Positions 13,386-25,900 of a stretch of DNA of 64,000 nucleotides are shown one piece after another; position 1 is the first letter of the stretch, and every line of letters starts with the position of its first letter. The position numbers and the translations under genes were made by a program. Origin of the DNA: Nematostella vectensis (Eukaryota; Cnidaria; Anthozoa; Actiniaria; Edwardsiidae). The DNA is taken from the NCBI RefSeq assembly GCF_932526225.1, contig NC_064041.1, positions 13,727,951 to 13,791,950 of the forward strand, given 5' to 3'. A model generated the notes under the pieces. That model did not search any database. It was given only the letters and a program-made list of their open reading frames with translations, and had not been told where the DNA came from.

Positions 13386-13644
13386 TGCTCGTTGCTCAAT
13401 GACGAATTTAAGATCTACTTTTGTTTAAAATGAGCATAGAATTAATTTACTACTTTTGAGATAAAAGTCACTTTAATCTCGAGCTTTTATTTAAGAAACT
13501 TTAAGTACTTTATTCTCCATTTTCCCCGATGGTTTGCCTGTGGCGAGGCCGCTGACAATCTGTGGGCTTACACTTTTTAAATTTCGAGCGCCAATAACAG
13601 AACACAACAAGCCGAGAGAAGAAAAGCGTGTAAAAAGGGCTGAA

Positions 13645-14354
13645 ATGAAGCGAAGATTCCCTCGAACGCGACAAAAAGCTATATTCAAGAAGTTCCAAAG
13701 GGACGGAAGACTTGCCAAGAGTGTAGATATTCTGGTAAAAAGAAACGTTTGTCAATTTGACCCTACATCAAGAAGAACCTACCTAAATTGTTTTAAGCAA
13801 ATTCCTTTCTTTTCACAAACAGATATTTCTTGACTACATGTTGTTCCTGAGGAAACTTGCAACAGAGGCTAATATGCAAGCGAGGCAAGAAAAGGCCACT
13901 GTTATTGATGACAATCATGTCTCGGTTTCATTGAAGGTCAGAAAATTTTCAGTGTCATTTGAAAATCTTTATCCCTTCTCCTTTTAGATGCCACATTGAT
14001 CTTTGAAATCAATTTAATAATAACTAAATGTTATTTAACTATAATCTGTTGATAAAGAAATCAGAACTTGATAGTGCACAAATCTTCTACACACACTGAC
14101 ATATGTACTCTAACTTTACTCAAACTACTACAAGTGTTTATCAATTGGTGTTGTGTGTCTGATGAATTACAGGGCTGTCATCAACTTTTAAAGCAAGTGT
14201 GACAAAAAAATGTTAATGTCTAACACTACCACATACTCCTCTGGCTTTTCTTGTAAGATGTTTTGTTTACAGTTGAAAAATAAAATTGATTACCACTATT
14301 AACAGCCTAAATTGTATTATTTTCTAGAATGTGCTGAAGAGCTTCAGAGGTTGA
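13645..14354 (+). CDS. CENP-W homolog (centromere protein W), 3 exons
   Basis: Small histone-fold protein. In vertebrates CENP-W pairs with CENP-T in the CENP-T-W-S-X complex that joins centromeric DNA to the outer kinetochore. Exons 13645-13734, 13823-13936 and 14328-14354 (introns 88 and 391 bp, all phase 0) give 76 aa; human is 88. The exon 1 product KRRFPRTRQKAIFKKF is basic and matches the human N-terminus (IKRKAPRGFLKRVFK). LDYMLFLRKLATEAN is the central histone-fold helix, and the end VLKSFRG matches human ILKKSRG. ATG 13645 is the only in-frame ATG before the conserved part. AATAAA follows 16 bp after the stop. It is too short and too split for simple ORF calling. Recognition rests on pattern, length and intact splice phases. 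Confidence 0.85.
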
Positions 14355-14369
14355 AGGGAATGACCAGTT

Positions 14370-14375
14370 AATAAA
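14370..14375 (+). terminator. poly(A) signal of CENPW
   Basis: AATAAA 15 bp after the CENPW stop codon TGA (14352-14354), on the same strand. Confidence 0.6.
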
Positions 14376-14998
14376 GAGTAGCCTATTGCAGCACTGCCTC
14401 GCTTATTTTTGGAAGTTATTTTTCCAATAAATGTTACAAGAAGGTGGATTTTTTTGCCCCAGGGCACAGATAAAGAAGGGAGCAATATACTATTCCTTTT
14501 CTGCCAAGGATATCTAGATCATGCCGCTCTTTCAACATTCACCTTACTAATAAAGGGATTGGTTATTGGAAGCTGTGAAAAGCAGTTTTTATAACAAATT
14601 ACATATGAGGAATAATTTTGATTTCTATTGAGTGTGCCAACCCCCTACTTCACAAAATTGTAATAATAATGCAAATAATAGAAAATTAAGGGATGTATAT
14701 TTAAATTTCTTACCAGAAAAATCTAAGCAGCTTTCCAAAAGGAGTTTTATTCAGGGTAAGTGTAAAGAAAAGTAGATATTGGGATGGAATGAGATTGTCC
14801 CAGAATAAAGCTCTTTTCACTGTCATGTTGATGTTACTTGGTATATTATAAATTGCAATCAATCCTTATAGTGAATGGCCTAAAATAGAATTGGTACTAC
14901 TGCACTCACCACACTTCCATGTAAAATCAAATGTAATGGTCAAGAATATGTTCTCAGTAGGGTGTTTGAGATCCACAAAGCCAGGAAAAGGATGCTGA

Positions 14999-15690
14999 CT
15001 TTGGCAGGCTTCGTGTCTTTGTGAAAAGCATGTAATGCTGTCCTGAACAGACATGCACAAATGGGGTTTTGTGCTGTGGATCTAAATCCCCCTACTCTAA
15101 GGATTAGGATTCTATGATGCTTATACTGTAGTCTACTTTGGCAGGCTTCGTGTCTTCTTGAAAAGCATGTAATGCCGTCCTGAACAGACATGCACAAATG
15201 GGGTTTTGTGCTGTGGATCTAAATCCCCCTACTCTAAGGATTAGGATTCTATGATGCTTATACTGTAGTCTACTTTGGCAGGCTTAATGTCCTTGTGAAA
15301 AGCATGTGTAATGCTGTCCTGAACAGACATGCACAAATGGGATTTTGTGCTGTGGATCTAAATCCCCCTACTCTAAGGATTAGGATTCTATGATGCTTAT
15401 ACTGTAGTCTACTTTGGCAGGCTTAATGTCTTTGTGAAAAGCATGTGTAATGCTGTCCTGAACAGACATGCACAAATGGGATTTTGTGCTGTGGATCTAA
15501 ATCCCCCTACTCTAAGGATTAGGATTCTATGATGCTTATACTGTAGTCTACTTTGGCAGGCTTAATGTCTTTGTGAAAAGCATGTAATGCCATCCTGAAC
15601 AGACATGCGCAAATGGGATTTTGTGCTGTGGATCTAAATCCCCCTACTCTAAGGATTAGGATTCTATGGTGCTTATACTGTAGTCTGCTA
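14999..15690. repeat. 137-139 bp tandem repeat, 5 copies
   Basis: Copies start with TTGGCAGGCTT at 15001, 15138, 15275, 15414 and 15553, so the period shifts from 137 to 139 bp by a TG insertion after AAAGCATG. Each copy contains CTGAACAGACATGC and AAATCCCCCTACTCTAAGG. Copies are more than 95% alike by eye. No RNA gene or coding frame is recognised in the unit. Confidence 0.95.
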
Positions 15691-16206
15691 GCTGGCTCTT
15701 CAGTGGATTTATTTGGAAGTTACTGAGTTTTTGAGATACCTGTGGGGCACAAAAAAAGCAAAAGACAGGGGGGGGCAGGGAAAAAGGCCCCCTTTCAGCA
15801 CAAGCTGGAAGGCTACATTGCCTGAAAATTCTGCAAGACCTACCAAGTTCAAAGATTTTTAAAAAGCATAGAGCCTCCACAAGATATTTCCCTCCTCCCC
15901 ACCCTCAATTTTAGGAGCACTCTGCTGTACTTATCCAATCAAGTAAGAGTGGTTTTCAAAAACCAGTGAAATACTATTTAGTTTATTTAGTACTAATACA
16001 ATGTAATGTCTTTGTTCTCTTTTGTTCTGGCTTGACTATTACACATTAACAATTACATTTTGTTGCACGGGATTGTGGAAACCACTCTAACATCAATCAA
16101 AGCATATTATTACTAATGAATACTTTTTTGTGTGGAAATTTTCTTGATAAAGGATAAAATAATAAGCCTTCATGCACCATTGTTAGCTATATGGCACACC
16201 TAACTG

Positions 16207-16716
16207 CATACCTGTCAACTCTCCCACATTAGGCAGGAGTTTCAAGATTTTGGACCCCTTCTCCCGCTCTCCCACGTTGAGCAACAAATCTCCAGCTTTT
16301 AGCGATTTTTATCGCTTCCAAAAAATTATTCTAAGAAAATCTACCCTGCTAGCAGAGCTTTCTCCTGTGTCTCTTGCTTAGCAGTTTACTGGCCGATTCG
16401 CGTCTCTGGGTTTTCGCGTTGTCGTTTGACAGACGAAACCGCGAACACTAGCAACAATACATAAATAGAGAGAAAACAAGAGAAAGGGCCTCTGCTAGCA
16501 GGGTAAAGAAAATCGTCATTTCGCCGCAATAATTCACTTGCGTAGCGCAATTTATCTAACACTCTTGTGTGATCTATAAGTGGATTTGTTTGTGAGAGCT
16601 TTCTATACGTAAACACCTGCAAGGTTAAACCCACCCCTCCCCCAAAAAATGAATATACCCCACCCCTCCCCCAAAAAATTCTCAAGCCTTGAGATTTTTG
16701 GAGGTTGACAGGTATG
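16207..16716. mobile_element. MITE with CATACCTGTCAAC termini
   Basis: The left end CATACCTGTCAAC (16207-16219) is inverted exactly at the right end as GTTGACAGGTATG (16704-16716). Inner parts of both ends also share diverged inverted words (CAAGATTTTGG and CCAAAAATCTC). The 510-bp element has no coding capacity. No convincing target duplication is visible. Confidence 0.75.
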
Positions 16717-16968
16717 GTCATGTGTATTTAAGTTATAAAGGTTGAATAACTTTGTTAATTTGTATCTGACATCAGTTGGAAATAAAGCCTAGAAAATGGT
16801 AGTCATGTAAAAAAGCCCTCTAGTGCCCTTATTCAGAAGCACAGAGAAAAAAACAAGTCATTTAAGAAAACTTTAGGATGGAGCTTGGAAAATCATTCCA
16901 GTAACCCTGGGACAAAGTAGTAAGATAGGTCAGGGCAGCACACTAGGTGACCCACAAGGAAAATGTGA

Positions 16969-19900
16969 TTATATGAGACTATAAACTGGGAATAGAGAAG
17001 GGAGGATAGAATCCACACGATTGCACCAGAAATTAGCACAAGTGGCATGATACTGGCGAGCCCCATAGTTTATGAGAGCTCTAGGTGTGCTGCTTTGCTT
17101 GCTACCGTTGGTAGTCTTGTTTTCGTCAGCTGCTTTGGTAACATTTAACAGGCACACACCACAGGCCAACAGCTTATCTTCCTCACAAGTCAGGCGATGG
17201 GTAGAAAAATCAACCACACTGGTCTGTAGATCGAAAAGTAACAGACAACAACAATTATTCAATTTAATGGGGTTTTAAATCTTATTTTGTAACATTTCCT
17301 TCTTTTTGGGGCCACAGAAAAACAATTTCATAATGCCTTACCATTTATATTTTAAACTGAAGGAATTTTCAAAGAAGGACAGCATCTCAATGGGGTAATC
17401 ACTACAGACATAAAGGTGGAAGGGAAAACTGATATTTATTAGTTCCTGTTCTATCAAAACCCAAAATCTGCCCCTTTGTAAAAATTAATTTAAAGCAAAA
17501 ACTCACATCAATGCTTGATCCTGAGAGGAAATTTGCAATGCTTTTCCAAGTACGATCAATCTCCTCCAGGATGTCCTGAAGCTTCAAATTGTTACTTGCT
17601 GGTGATAAAATTTACCAAACATCACATCAGACATTACAAAACTTGATTGGAATGAAATAAAGTGGTCTAAATGCATCCCTGGGGTCCCTTGAGTCTTCAG
17701 AAATGAGGCGAAAAAGACTCTTTCTGTTCTTCTCTTTCTCTTCTTTTGTCCACTTGTTATCTGCTCCTCCCACACCACGCCCTCGGGCTGTCAATAATTT
17801 GTTTACCTGCTTGGTTGATTGTCGCTTTCAGTCTTTGGGTCACAGTATAAACTTCTACAACAGCTGTAGATAAAGATAACAACATGTTTTAAAGCATTAC
17901 CTAGCTTTCTGAAAGGGAATGCATGAAAGCGCCATACTCAATAGGCTTTTATTATGAGATTCTCAAGTTACTGAGAGTCTCTTTTAAAAGTTTTATATTT
18001 TTATAGATTACATTTTACAATAAAAAAGGGTTACAGGTGAAAGAAAGAATAAAGGCCTGCATAAACGGCTATACTGTTAGGGTAACACTGCCGCTTCAAT
18101 AAAATAGCAATGAAAGTTTTACACAGAATATTCATATTGTGTGTAACTCTTCATCAAACACACACAACAAAACATCACCTCTAACACAGTGTGCAGAAAA
18201 AGATGTGAAATACCATTCAGAGGAACGAGAGAAAAGGCAAGAACAAAATAACAGTTTTGGAACCAAAAGCAAGAACGGTTTTAATAATATTGATTATCAG
18301 CAAAACACCAATAAAATAAAAATGTTATGTATTTGCATGATTGTAGGCTTGGAGCTAATTTGGTTGTTACGGGGTGTCATGCAAGCCCGCCTTGTTGTGT
18401 TGTCATCATTTAAATTTTATTATCATCATTATTTTTATTAACAGTACATATACCTGTGAAATAGTCTATGCCTTGCTTGGACTGTAGAATCTCTTGTCTG
18501 ATGGTGGGGTCTTGCATGCGTTGTACCGCCAGAGCTCCCGTGCCAAGGGTCAGTAGACAGCTATTAAGGCATCGTCCCCACATGTGGGCATGCTTATCCA
18601 CCTCCTGGGTAATTTAATGCAATGTTGCTCAGATAACGTCACCTCACTGACATCATTTACAACATGCAGGGGTGCAGCAGGCTTTGAAATATTGGGGGGG
18701 GGGGGGGGCACAATACAGAAACATTAAGAAAATATTGGGGGCACAGCCACACCCCTACTGGTCATTTTCTTATCATTTTTCAAAATATTGGGGGGGGGGG
18801 GAGAATGTGCCCCCAGTGCCCCACCCCCTGCTACGGCCCTGAATACATCATTCATGAAAGTGCAATGTTGCTCAGATTAATGTCACCTTACTGATTTTAT
18901 TTACAATAGACCGTTTTCCCAATATTGGGTTCACATAAAAAAATTTCAAAGACTGGCGGGCCACAGCTGATCTGAAATGTCGTACAAAGTGGAGTTTACA
19001 GACAAAGCTATAGAAAATGCTGCCAGAGCACTACTTTCGCAGAGTTTTGAAGTTAAACTCCCCTTTGTACACATTTTGGATCAGCTGTGGCCTGCCAGTC
19101 TGTAGCATTTTGGATGTGCATGCAACATCATGAAAACAGTCTATACATCCCTTGTTTAATGTTTTGGAAAGAAACTCAATCTTCACATCCTGTTTTAGAC
19201 TGATACCCTATGTTTGAAGGCTCATTCCTATAGCCAAGAATGCTTAAAAGAACCCTTGAATTACAATAAATTCAAAAGGAAGGAAAAATTGAGCAACAGT
19301 GGGAGATGAGGAGATACCTAGGAGAAATGTTCGCTTAATGTCCAAACGACTTCCCCCCTCTTTTCAATCCTTGTCACTCACAGGCCTATGGTCTGACTGC
19401 TGTTTTGTCCATCTCTCTTGGAATGGACCCAAAAATAATAGTAAAGTAGCAAGTGTGTCTTTCTCTTTGTCAGGGGATCTCAAAACTAGCCTGGCATGTA
19501 TGTTAGTAGCAGCTAGAGTAACAGCTGATTAGCTGGACATTCTCACCTCAGATTCAGTGGAAAACACCTTGTATCTCTCGGCCGAGTCTAGCGGGACAGC
19601 ACTGATCATGTTATGCTCGGCATCATGGCTGTTGCCATGGAGACCTAGGGATCTCTGTGTCATCTCAGTACCGCCCTCAGGGACTTCGGATCTACTTGAA
19701 GCTGAAAAATCTTCTTGACTTGATGAAGTCATAAAACCACTAAAATCCTCAGTACTTTGAGGTTTAGATTGCTCTGTATTTGCAAGGGAAGAATCGCTAG
19801 GTGTATTTGAAGGTTTAAAGTTATCAAATTGACCAAATTCGCTGTTAGTATCTGAACTGGGGGCTGCATTAAAATGGGAAAAGTCCCCAAAGTCATCTTG

Positions 19901-22900
19901 AGCTGGGGTCAAATCCTCACGTGCTGAAGGATGAAGCTCAAACTTGTTCAGTTCACCAAAGGAGGTTGACTGTGCAGTTTCAAAGTTAGCAAACTGATCC
20001 TTACTTGAATGGCCACTGGCAGCAAAATTGTGTATGTTGGGCTTAGTGTCTGGAGCTGTTAATGTTGAGCCCATAAATGTAGAAGCCTCGAAAAATGCTG
20101 CAGGCTTAGCAGAACTGGTTGCATGATGAATCTTATCTTTGTCAACGCTGGTACCTACTCCTGACATTTGAAGACTACTAAAGTCACCAAAATCATTGTT
20201 AGAACTATCAGTTTTTGTAACCATGTCAGCCTTTGTTTCAGCTGTAAGAAAACCACCAAAGTCTCCGAAATCATCATTGTTAGAGTTCGCAGGATGAGGC
20301 TTATTTGCACCAGTTGCTTCTGATAAGGAAAAAGCATTGAAGTCCTTGCCATCTCTATTTCCATTATCCCCAATGAAATTTCCAAAATCATCAGCATCAC
20401 CAACCTTGCTGTCAGCAGGCTGAGATGTTTCAAACTCACCCATACTATCATGACTCTTCTGACTTGCTTGAGGCAAAGAGAATACTGACAAGCCAGAATC
20501 CAAGTCTCTTAAAAAGTCATATTTGTCTTTAGACTTGTCTGTAGCTGGTCCAACAGGCCCTGGCTGTTTCTGAACCTTATTAGCTTCATTTGAGCTTTCT
20601 TGATCACTCCCAGCGCTAAGATAAGGCATTTTGATTCTTGGAAAAGCTGTTACGCCACTCACCTTTGCCTCATTTGAGACTTCGTTTAAACCTGTCTTTG
20701 CAAAAGACTCAGTTGTAATGCTACTGACAGAAGACTTCACAGGCTCTGCCTCCATAAAGTCAGCAAAGTCATCATCATTTGATGCTGCTGATGAAGGTAA
20801 TGCTGCAGGTTTAGATGAGGCAGAAGTTGAAACAGAGGATGTGGAAGAACTTGCAAATAACTTTAGCTGATCTGATAAGCTTGTTGGCGAAGTGGTCACT
20901 GGTTTGGTGGAGAACCCTGGATGTGTAAAAAATGGGGTAGGGGTTGATAATGATGCTGGGGGCATGCCTGTGCTTGTAGTGGAAATTGAAGATGTCAGGG
21001 TGGAGCTCATTAGGCTAGGGATGGCGGGTATAGGCTGGTCATGGTTATTTGATGGTGCTGAAGTGCTGCTCACGCCTGGGCCAGCTGAAAGCCCTGACGC
21101 GCCCTTGCTTATTGTTGTCACCATGTTTGATGATGGAAATGAAGAAGTTGTAACAAAACCACTGGGTAGGGCACTATTTGGTACTCCAAAGTCTGCATCA
21201 ACTCTTGAACCACTTCCCTGGAAGTCACTGAACTCTGAATTGTTGTCACTTTGGAAGTCTCCAAAGTCATCATCATCTGTTGCATTTATACTACCAGAAG
21301 TTATGCTAGACATGTTGCCATTGAGACCAGTAGGAGTCAAACCAGGCATGTTGCCTTGAAAACCAGGGGCATTATTACTTTGTATAACGCTAGGGATACC
21401 AGGGGGCATATTGCCATGGAAACCAGGAACCATATTCTGCACGGCCTGGGAGCCTAATCGAACCATGTGAGACCAATCTTTAAAATTTTCGTTGGATTCC
21501 ATTTGTCTGTCTCCGGCTGTTTTGAAGACACTGTATTTGTCACTTGGGTCAGATGGAAGTTGCGACGTCTGCTCTTGTGAGGGTTCTTTAGGGGCATTTT
21601 GTTGGTTCCCATCACTGAAGCTCCAGCCGCTGTCTTTGTCCTGGAATGCAATGGAAGAGGGGGAAGTTATGAGGTGTAACTGGTAGGATTTTATACAAGC
21701 TGAAGTAGGTGATCTATGTAGGTGCTTTGGAAACAGGAAATAAATCAATAAAGGTTTGAAGTAATACATAGCATGTACGTAGCATGTCTCGATAAAAACA
21801 AGCGGTTTTGCAGAGGTTTGCAACATCAGCCCTTAGTTGGGGCAAAGAAGGGAGGTTATGTTAAAACTAGATCAGGGCAGACACAATTTTGAAACATGAT
21901 GAATCAGAAGATGTTATTTTGTTATAAACACACTCTTACAGTGCCTTCCTGGAAGGATGGCAAAACTACTTGTTAAACATCTTACATACACATCCTGTAC
22001 ATATTATGTTCACAGACGACCTCCATCAACTTTTCTTACGTTTAAAGGCATTTTTCGGAAAAGAAGGGATAGGTCTGGTCTGAAATGTAGCATATGTATA
22101 TCATCTACACCTACAGTATTTCAAATACTGTATACACACTGTTTATACACACTGTTTATACATAATACTCACGGATGACTTATAAAAACCCTGATTACCT
22201 TTAGAGCATCTTCAGGAAAAGAAGGGATGGGTGCGGTCTGGCATGTGGCCAGTTTCTCTAGGGTCAGTCTCTCATGTTTAATACCAGTCTGAAAATGCAA
22301 CAGAAATGTCCATTACAGCTAAGGCTAGCCACTTCCCCAAGTCCTAAAAAAATCTTGATGGTTATTTCAGTTTTTCTGCATAATTACAACTCTTCTAGAG
22401 CTTTCCATAAACAAACATTGAATTAAATGTAGTGCATGTGAGTGCCACAAGCTACATGCGAGTACCTGCCCCAAAGCAATCAATCCCAGCATCATCTTAA
22501 GCTCCAGTAGGCTCAGTTGCCCTGGCGACTCCCGGTTCACCTGCATCCAGATCTTACCAAGCACATCCTTGGGCAAACCTGAGGCCAGTAGGATTGGGTA
22601 CAGCCTATTTGTGTCCAGGGAGCCATCCGCAGTGGCCTTCTCTGCAACTTCTGAGTATATGCACGGCAGGTTGGTACTCTCTGTGCACCAGTGGGGAGGG
22701 TTGACACCGTAGATGTCCTTTGGTGTGAGCTCTCTGGGTTCGGCAGGCTCTGAAACAAAACCAAAAAAATTATGTAATAGTCTGGGTTTGCAACTGATGT
22801 TGAGCCCATTGGTGGTCAGGCCTAACAATAAACAGCACTACAGCAGAATCTTCTTAATGTATAGATGTGATCTAGGGGCAAGCTCTCCCTTCCTGCTGGA

Positions 22901-25900
22901 AATTGCAAAATTTGAATAGTTTAAAAATAAATAAAATCATGTACAATTAAAGTCCATGCAATAGAAACAACTGGATTATGTAATTTAAAAAGGAAAAATC
23001 ATTTTCCTTGGGTCGCTACCAAGATTGTTTAATAATAAAAGAAACTAATAAAAAAAACTTGCAATCACCTTCAGGGACTGTCTGGGGACCTCCGCTAGGC
23101 ATCATCCCTTGGCTTGTTCCTGGATATGCCATTTGTCCAGGAATTCCTGGCATAATTCCTGCTGCTCCACCCAAACTTGACGTGGACGATACACTCGACA
23201 TACTGTCTGCCCTTAGTCTCTGTTCCCCTGCTTGATGGCCCGCTGGCATGCCCATAAATTGGGGGCCAGATTGTGATGGTACTCCAGACCAGGTACCAAC
23301 ATTTCCAGGCCCAACAGTCCCTTTCAGTGCATCTGATGGAGCTATTCCAGGGAGGGCTGGTGTTTTGGAGGGGTTAGGCCAGCTACTAAAGTTTCCTGGT
23401 CTGTTGTTCTCTTGTTGGGGAGTTGGTTCACTGGCATTGCCTGAGCCTGGATGGGCGTAAGGCCAGGCACTGGTATGTCCAGATCCGCCAGTCTGTTGTT
23501 GAAATAGTGTACTGCTCACAGTGGCTGTGTTGCTTGCAGATGTTCTTTGCCACATAGAGGGTTGGGTTTGGGGCGTCATAGACCATGTTCCCTGAGATGC
23601 AGACATTGAAGGTGTGGCTTCCTGAAAGGGGAAACAATTAAATGCTTCTATCAATACTAGTAATCTAGTAATCAAACCTGCAAATAAAGCAAAAACAATA
23701 TTCAGGCTTCCTTTTATAACCCCTATTAGGCTAATTTGCCTACCTGAAAATCACTGAAACCATCGTTAGCTGGAAGATTCACTTGCTTGAAGTTACCAAA
23801 ATTATCACCAGATAAAGGGATTGTCTGCTGACTGGCCTGGATCGGCATACCATATGGATGCATTTGCAGCATAGAGGAATATGGGTGTGACTGTTGCTGG
23901 GGCACCTGGCATGGCTGTGCTGCCTGGCCTGCTGCACCATATAGGTGGGTTGCCTGTGCCTGCTTTGATTGGTTTTTGTTGAAAGATGACACCCCAGGTC
24001 GAGAAACTGCCAATTAAAAAAAAATATTCACTAAACAAAAACAAACAAAGCAGGTAAGTTTTCTTTGTATTGAAAACAAACAACACATTTCATAGCTTAG
24101 TGAATTTGCAGGGTTAAAGCCGAATTGTTACCAGTTTACTTCTGGTCGATTATGTAACAATCTCCTATGATATTTAACAGAAAACATGAAAAATATTTCA
24201 CAGTTCAAACGTTTTATTACCCATGAGCTTATGCAAATGCATACAAATTAATCAAATGAATTGTTTCATCTTTATTTAAATGTATTTGCATTAAATACGA
24301 CTAATAATATGACGTTTGAACTCTGCCTTAGACTAAAGCCTGAGCATATTAATCATATTGTGTTTATTTTTGATCTATTATTTTTTTTAACAGGTCAATG
24401 AGTAAAATGTGTGTATCCTGACGTTTTAAGACTCACAGACACTAGCCTCTGATGACAGTTGCTTAGCAACACTTGACGAGCCAGGCCCTCCTTTCTGAGC
24501 TAGAGGACCAATCAGATGAGCGAGATCTCCTGGCACTTGTTTCTTTCCACTAGATCGACTAAAGGCCTGTAGCTTTCTCTGCTGAGCTTCAAATTCTTGC
24601 TTTTTTCGAGCTTCTGCCTGCTTTTTCTGATTGGCTTCAGCGAGCTTTTGCTGTTCTTGTAGCATTCTTTGCTGCTGTTGCTGATAGGACTGCTGTACTT
24701 GAGGGTTTTGCTGATGGACAACTTGATAGCCCTGGGGAAAACCCCCTTGGGGGAAACCCTCTTGGAATCTCTAGTAAGCAAAGCAAAGAATCAGAATTAA
24801 CTAATCAATTAGTGTGATGGAACCAGAGCATACAGTATATGGCTATGTGCACAATGTTGGTCCACAACCATGTAACATGCATACTGAAGCGCACTATGGA
24901 CTGGGTTCGAAGCGTGTACGAGGTCCAAACACAGTTCTCGTATTTCAATCGAAGTATCGTGGACGGTTGGTGCTAGATACATACATGCTTCTTCCAACCC
25001 TAAAAACAAGTCGTGCATGTTCCAATTGAATACTGTGCTCGGTTCAACCATTTTTACTAGCCTGGTGCGTGTACACTCTAAACAAGACCATGCTCGGTCT
25101 GGCCGTCTAGATCATCTTTTTTTATCTTTATGGCATAACACTTTGCAAATGTGATGTCATTTTTGCCTCATAATGGCAATAAGGCCAACAAAATGTGATT
25201 TCTTGCTCTGGCTTCAAATATGTTTAAATTCAATTCTATTTCCTTGTAGCCATTAAACATAACACCCTTGCAGCTAATTATTTTATAGAGCAACATTTGG
25301 CAAAATATATGTTAACTTATTCAAATAGGCTCACTAATCCGCTATTGAGTATCAACATTGTGCACATACTGTAACCCATACTGTAACCCATAGTGGAGAG
25401 ATTCATGCAAAAATGAGATTCTCTGTATTGTTTATATTACCCTTATTATACACTGCTCCTTTTACCTGGGTCGTTTGCTGGTTGGGTTGCATGTAGCTAT
25501 ACCTTCCTTGGCCCACACCTTGCATGCCTGATTGGGCCCCATGTGGATAAGGGCCTTGTTGAGAACCAAATGATGACTCACCTAAATTTTGAGAAATAAA
25601 GGGGCAGTTTTTATTATATATATTTTTCATTTATTTTTACAACTTAAGGCTCGCATCCTTTTTCGGGGCTGCATCAATATATATTTTTCAGTTTTTATTT
25701 AGTTATTTCTGCTGCTTTTTTGATTGTTTGTTCCTCAGAAGTTCAAATTTGGTGCTTTAGCGGTGCCTGGGCACTGACACAAAGGCAGATGTTCCCATTT
25801 CTTATGATTTTTTTTCACCCATTTGCAACATCATGGGAATTTCCTTTGTGAATCGTACACATCTTTGATAAACCAAGGATAAAAAAATAAAATAATTTTA

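Larger units (their letters stand above)
14376..16968. other. Intergenic region between convergent CENPW and SYNRG
   Basis: No exon-like open frame with splice signals or family similarity was seen on either strand. The stretch holds the 137-bp tandem repeat (14999-15690), one MITE (16207-16716), and otherwise AT-rich unique sequence. The two flanking genes end towards it, so it should hold only 3' untranslated sequence and spacer. Confidence 0.6.

Noticed and set aside
13534-13644. Upstream in-frame extension of CENP-W
   Set aside because: The stretch has no ATG in frame (it opens at TTG), and the conserved protein starts at the ATG at 13645.
20892-21359. 155-codon plus-strand frame
   Set aside because: Antisense shadow of SYNRG exon 8, whose minus-strand frame is clearly coding.
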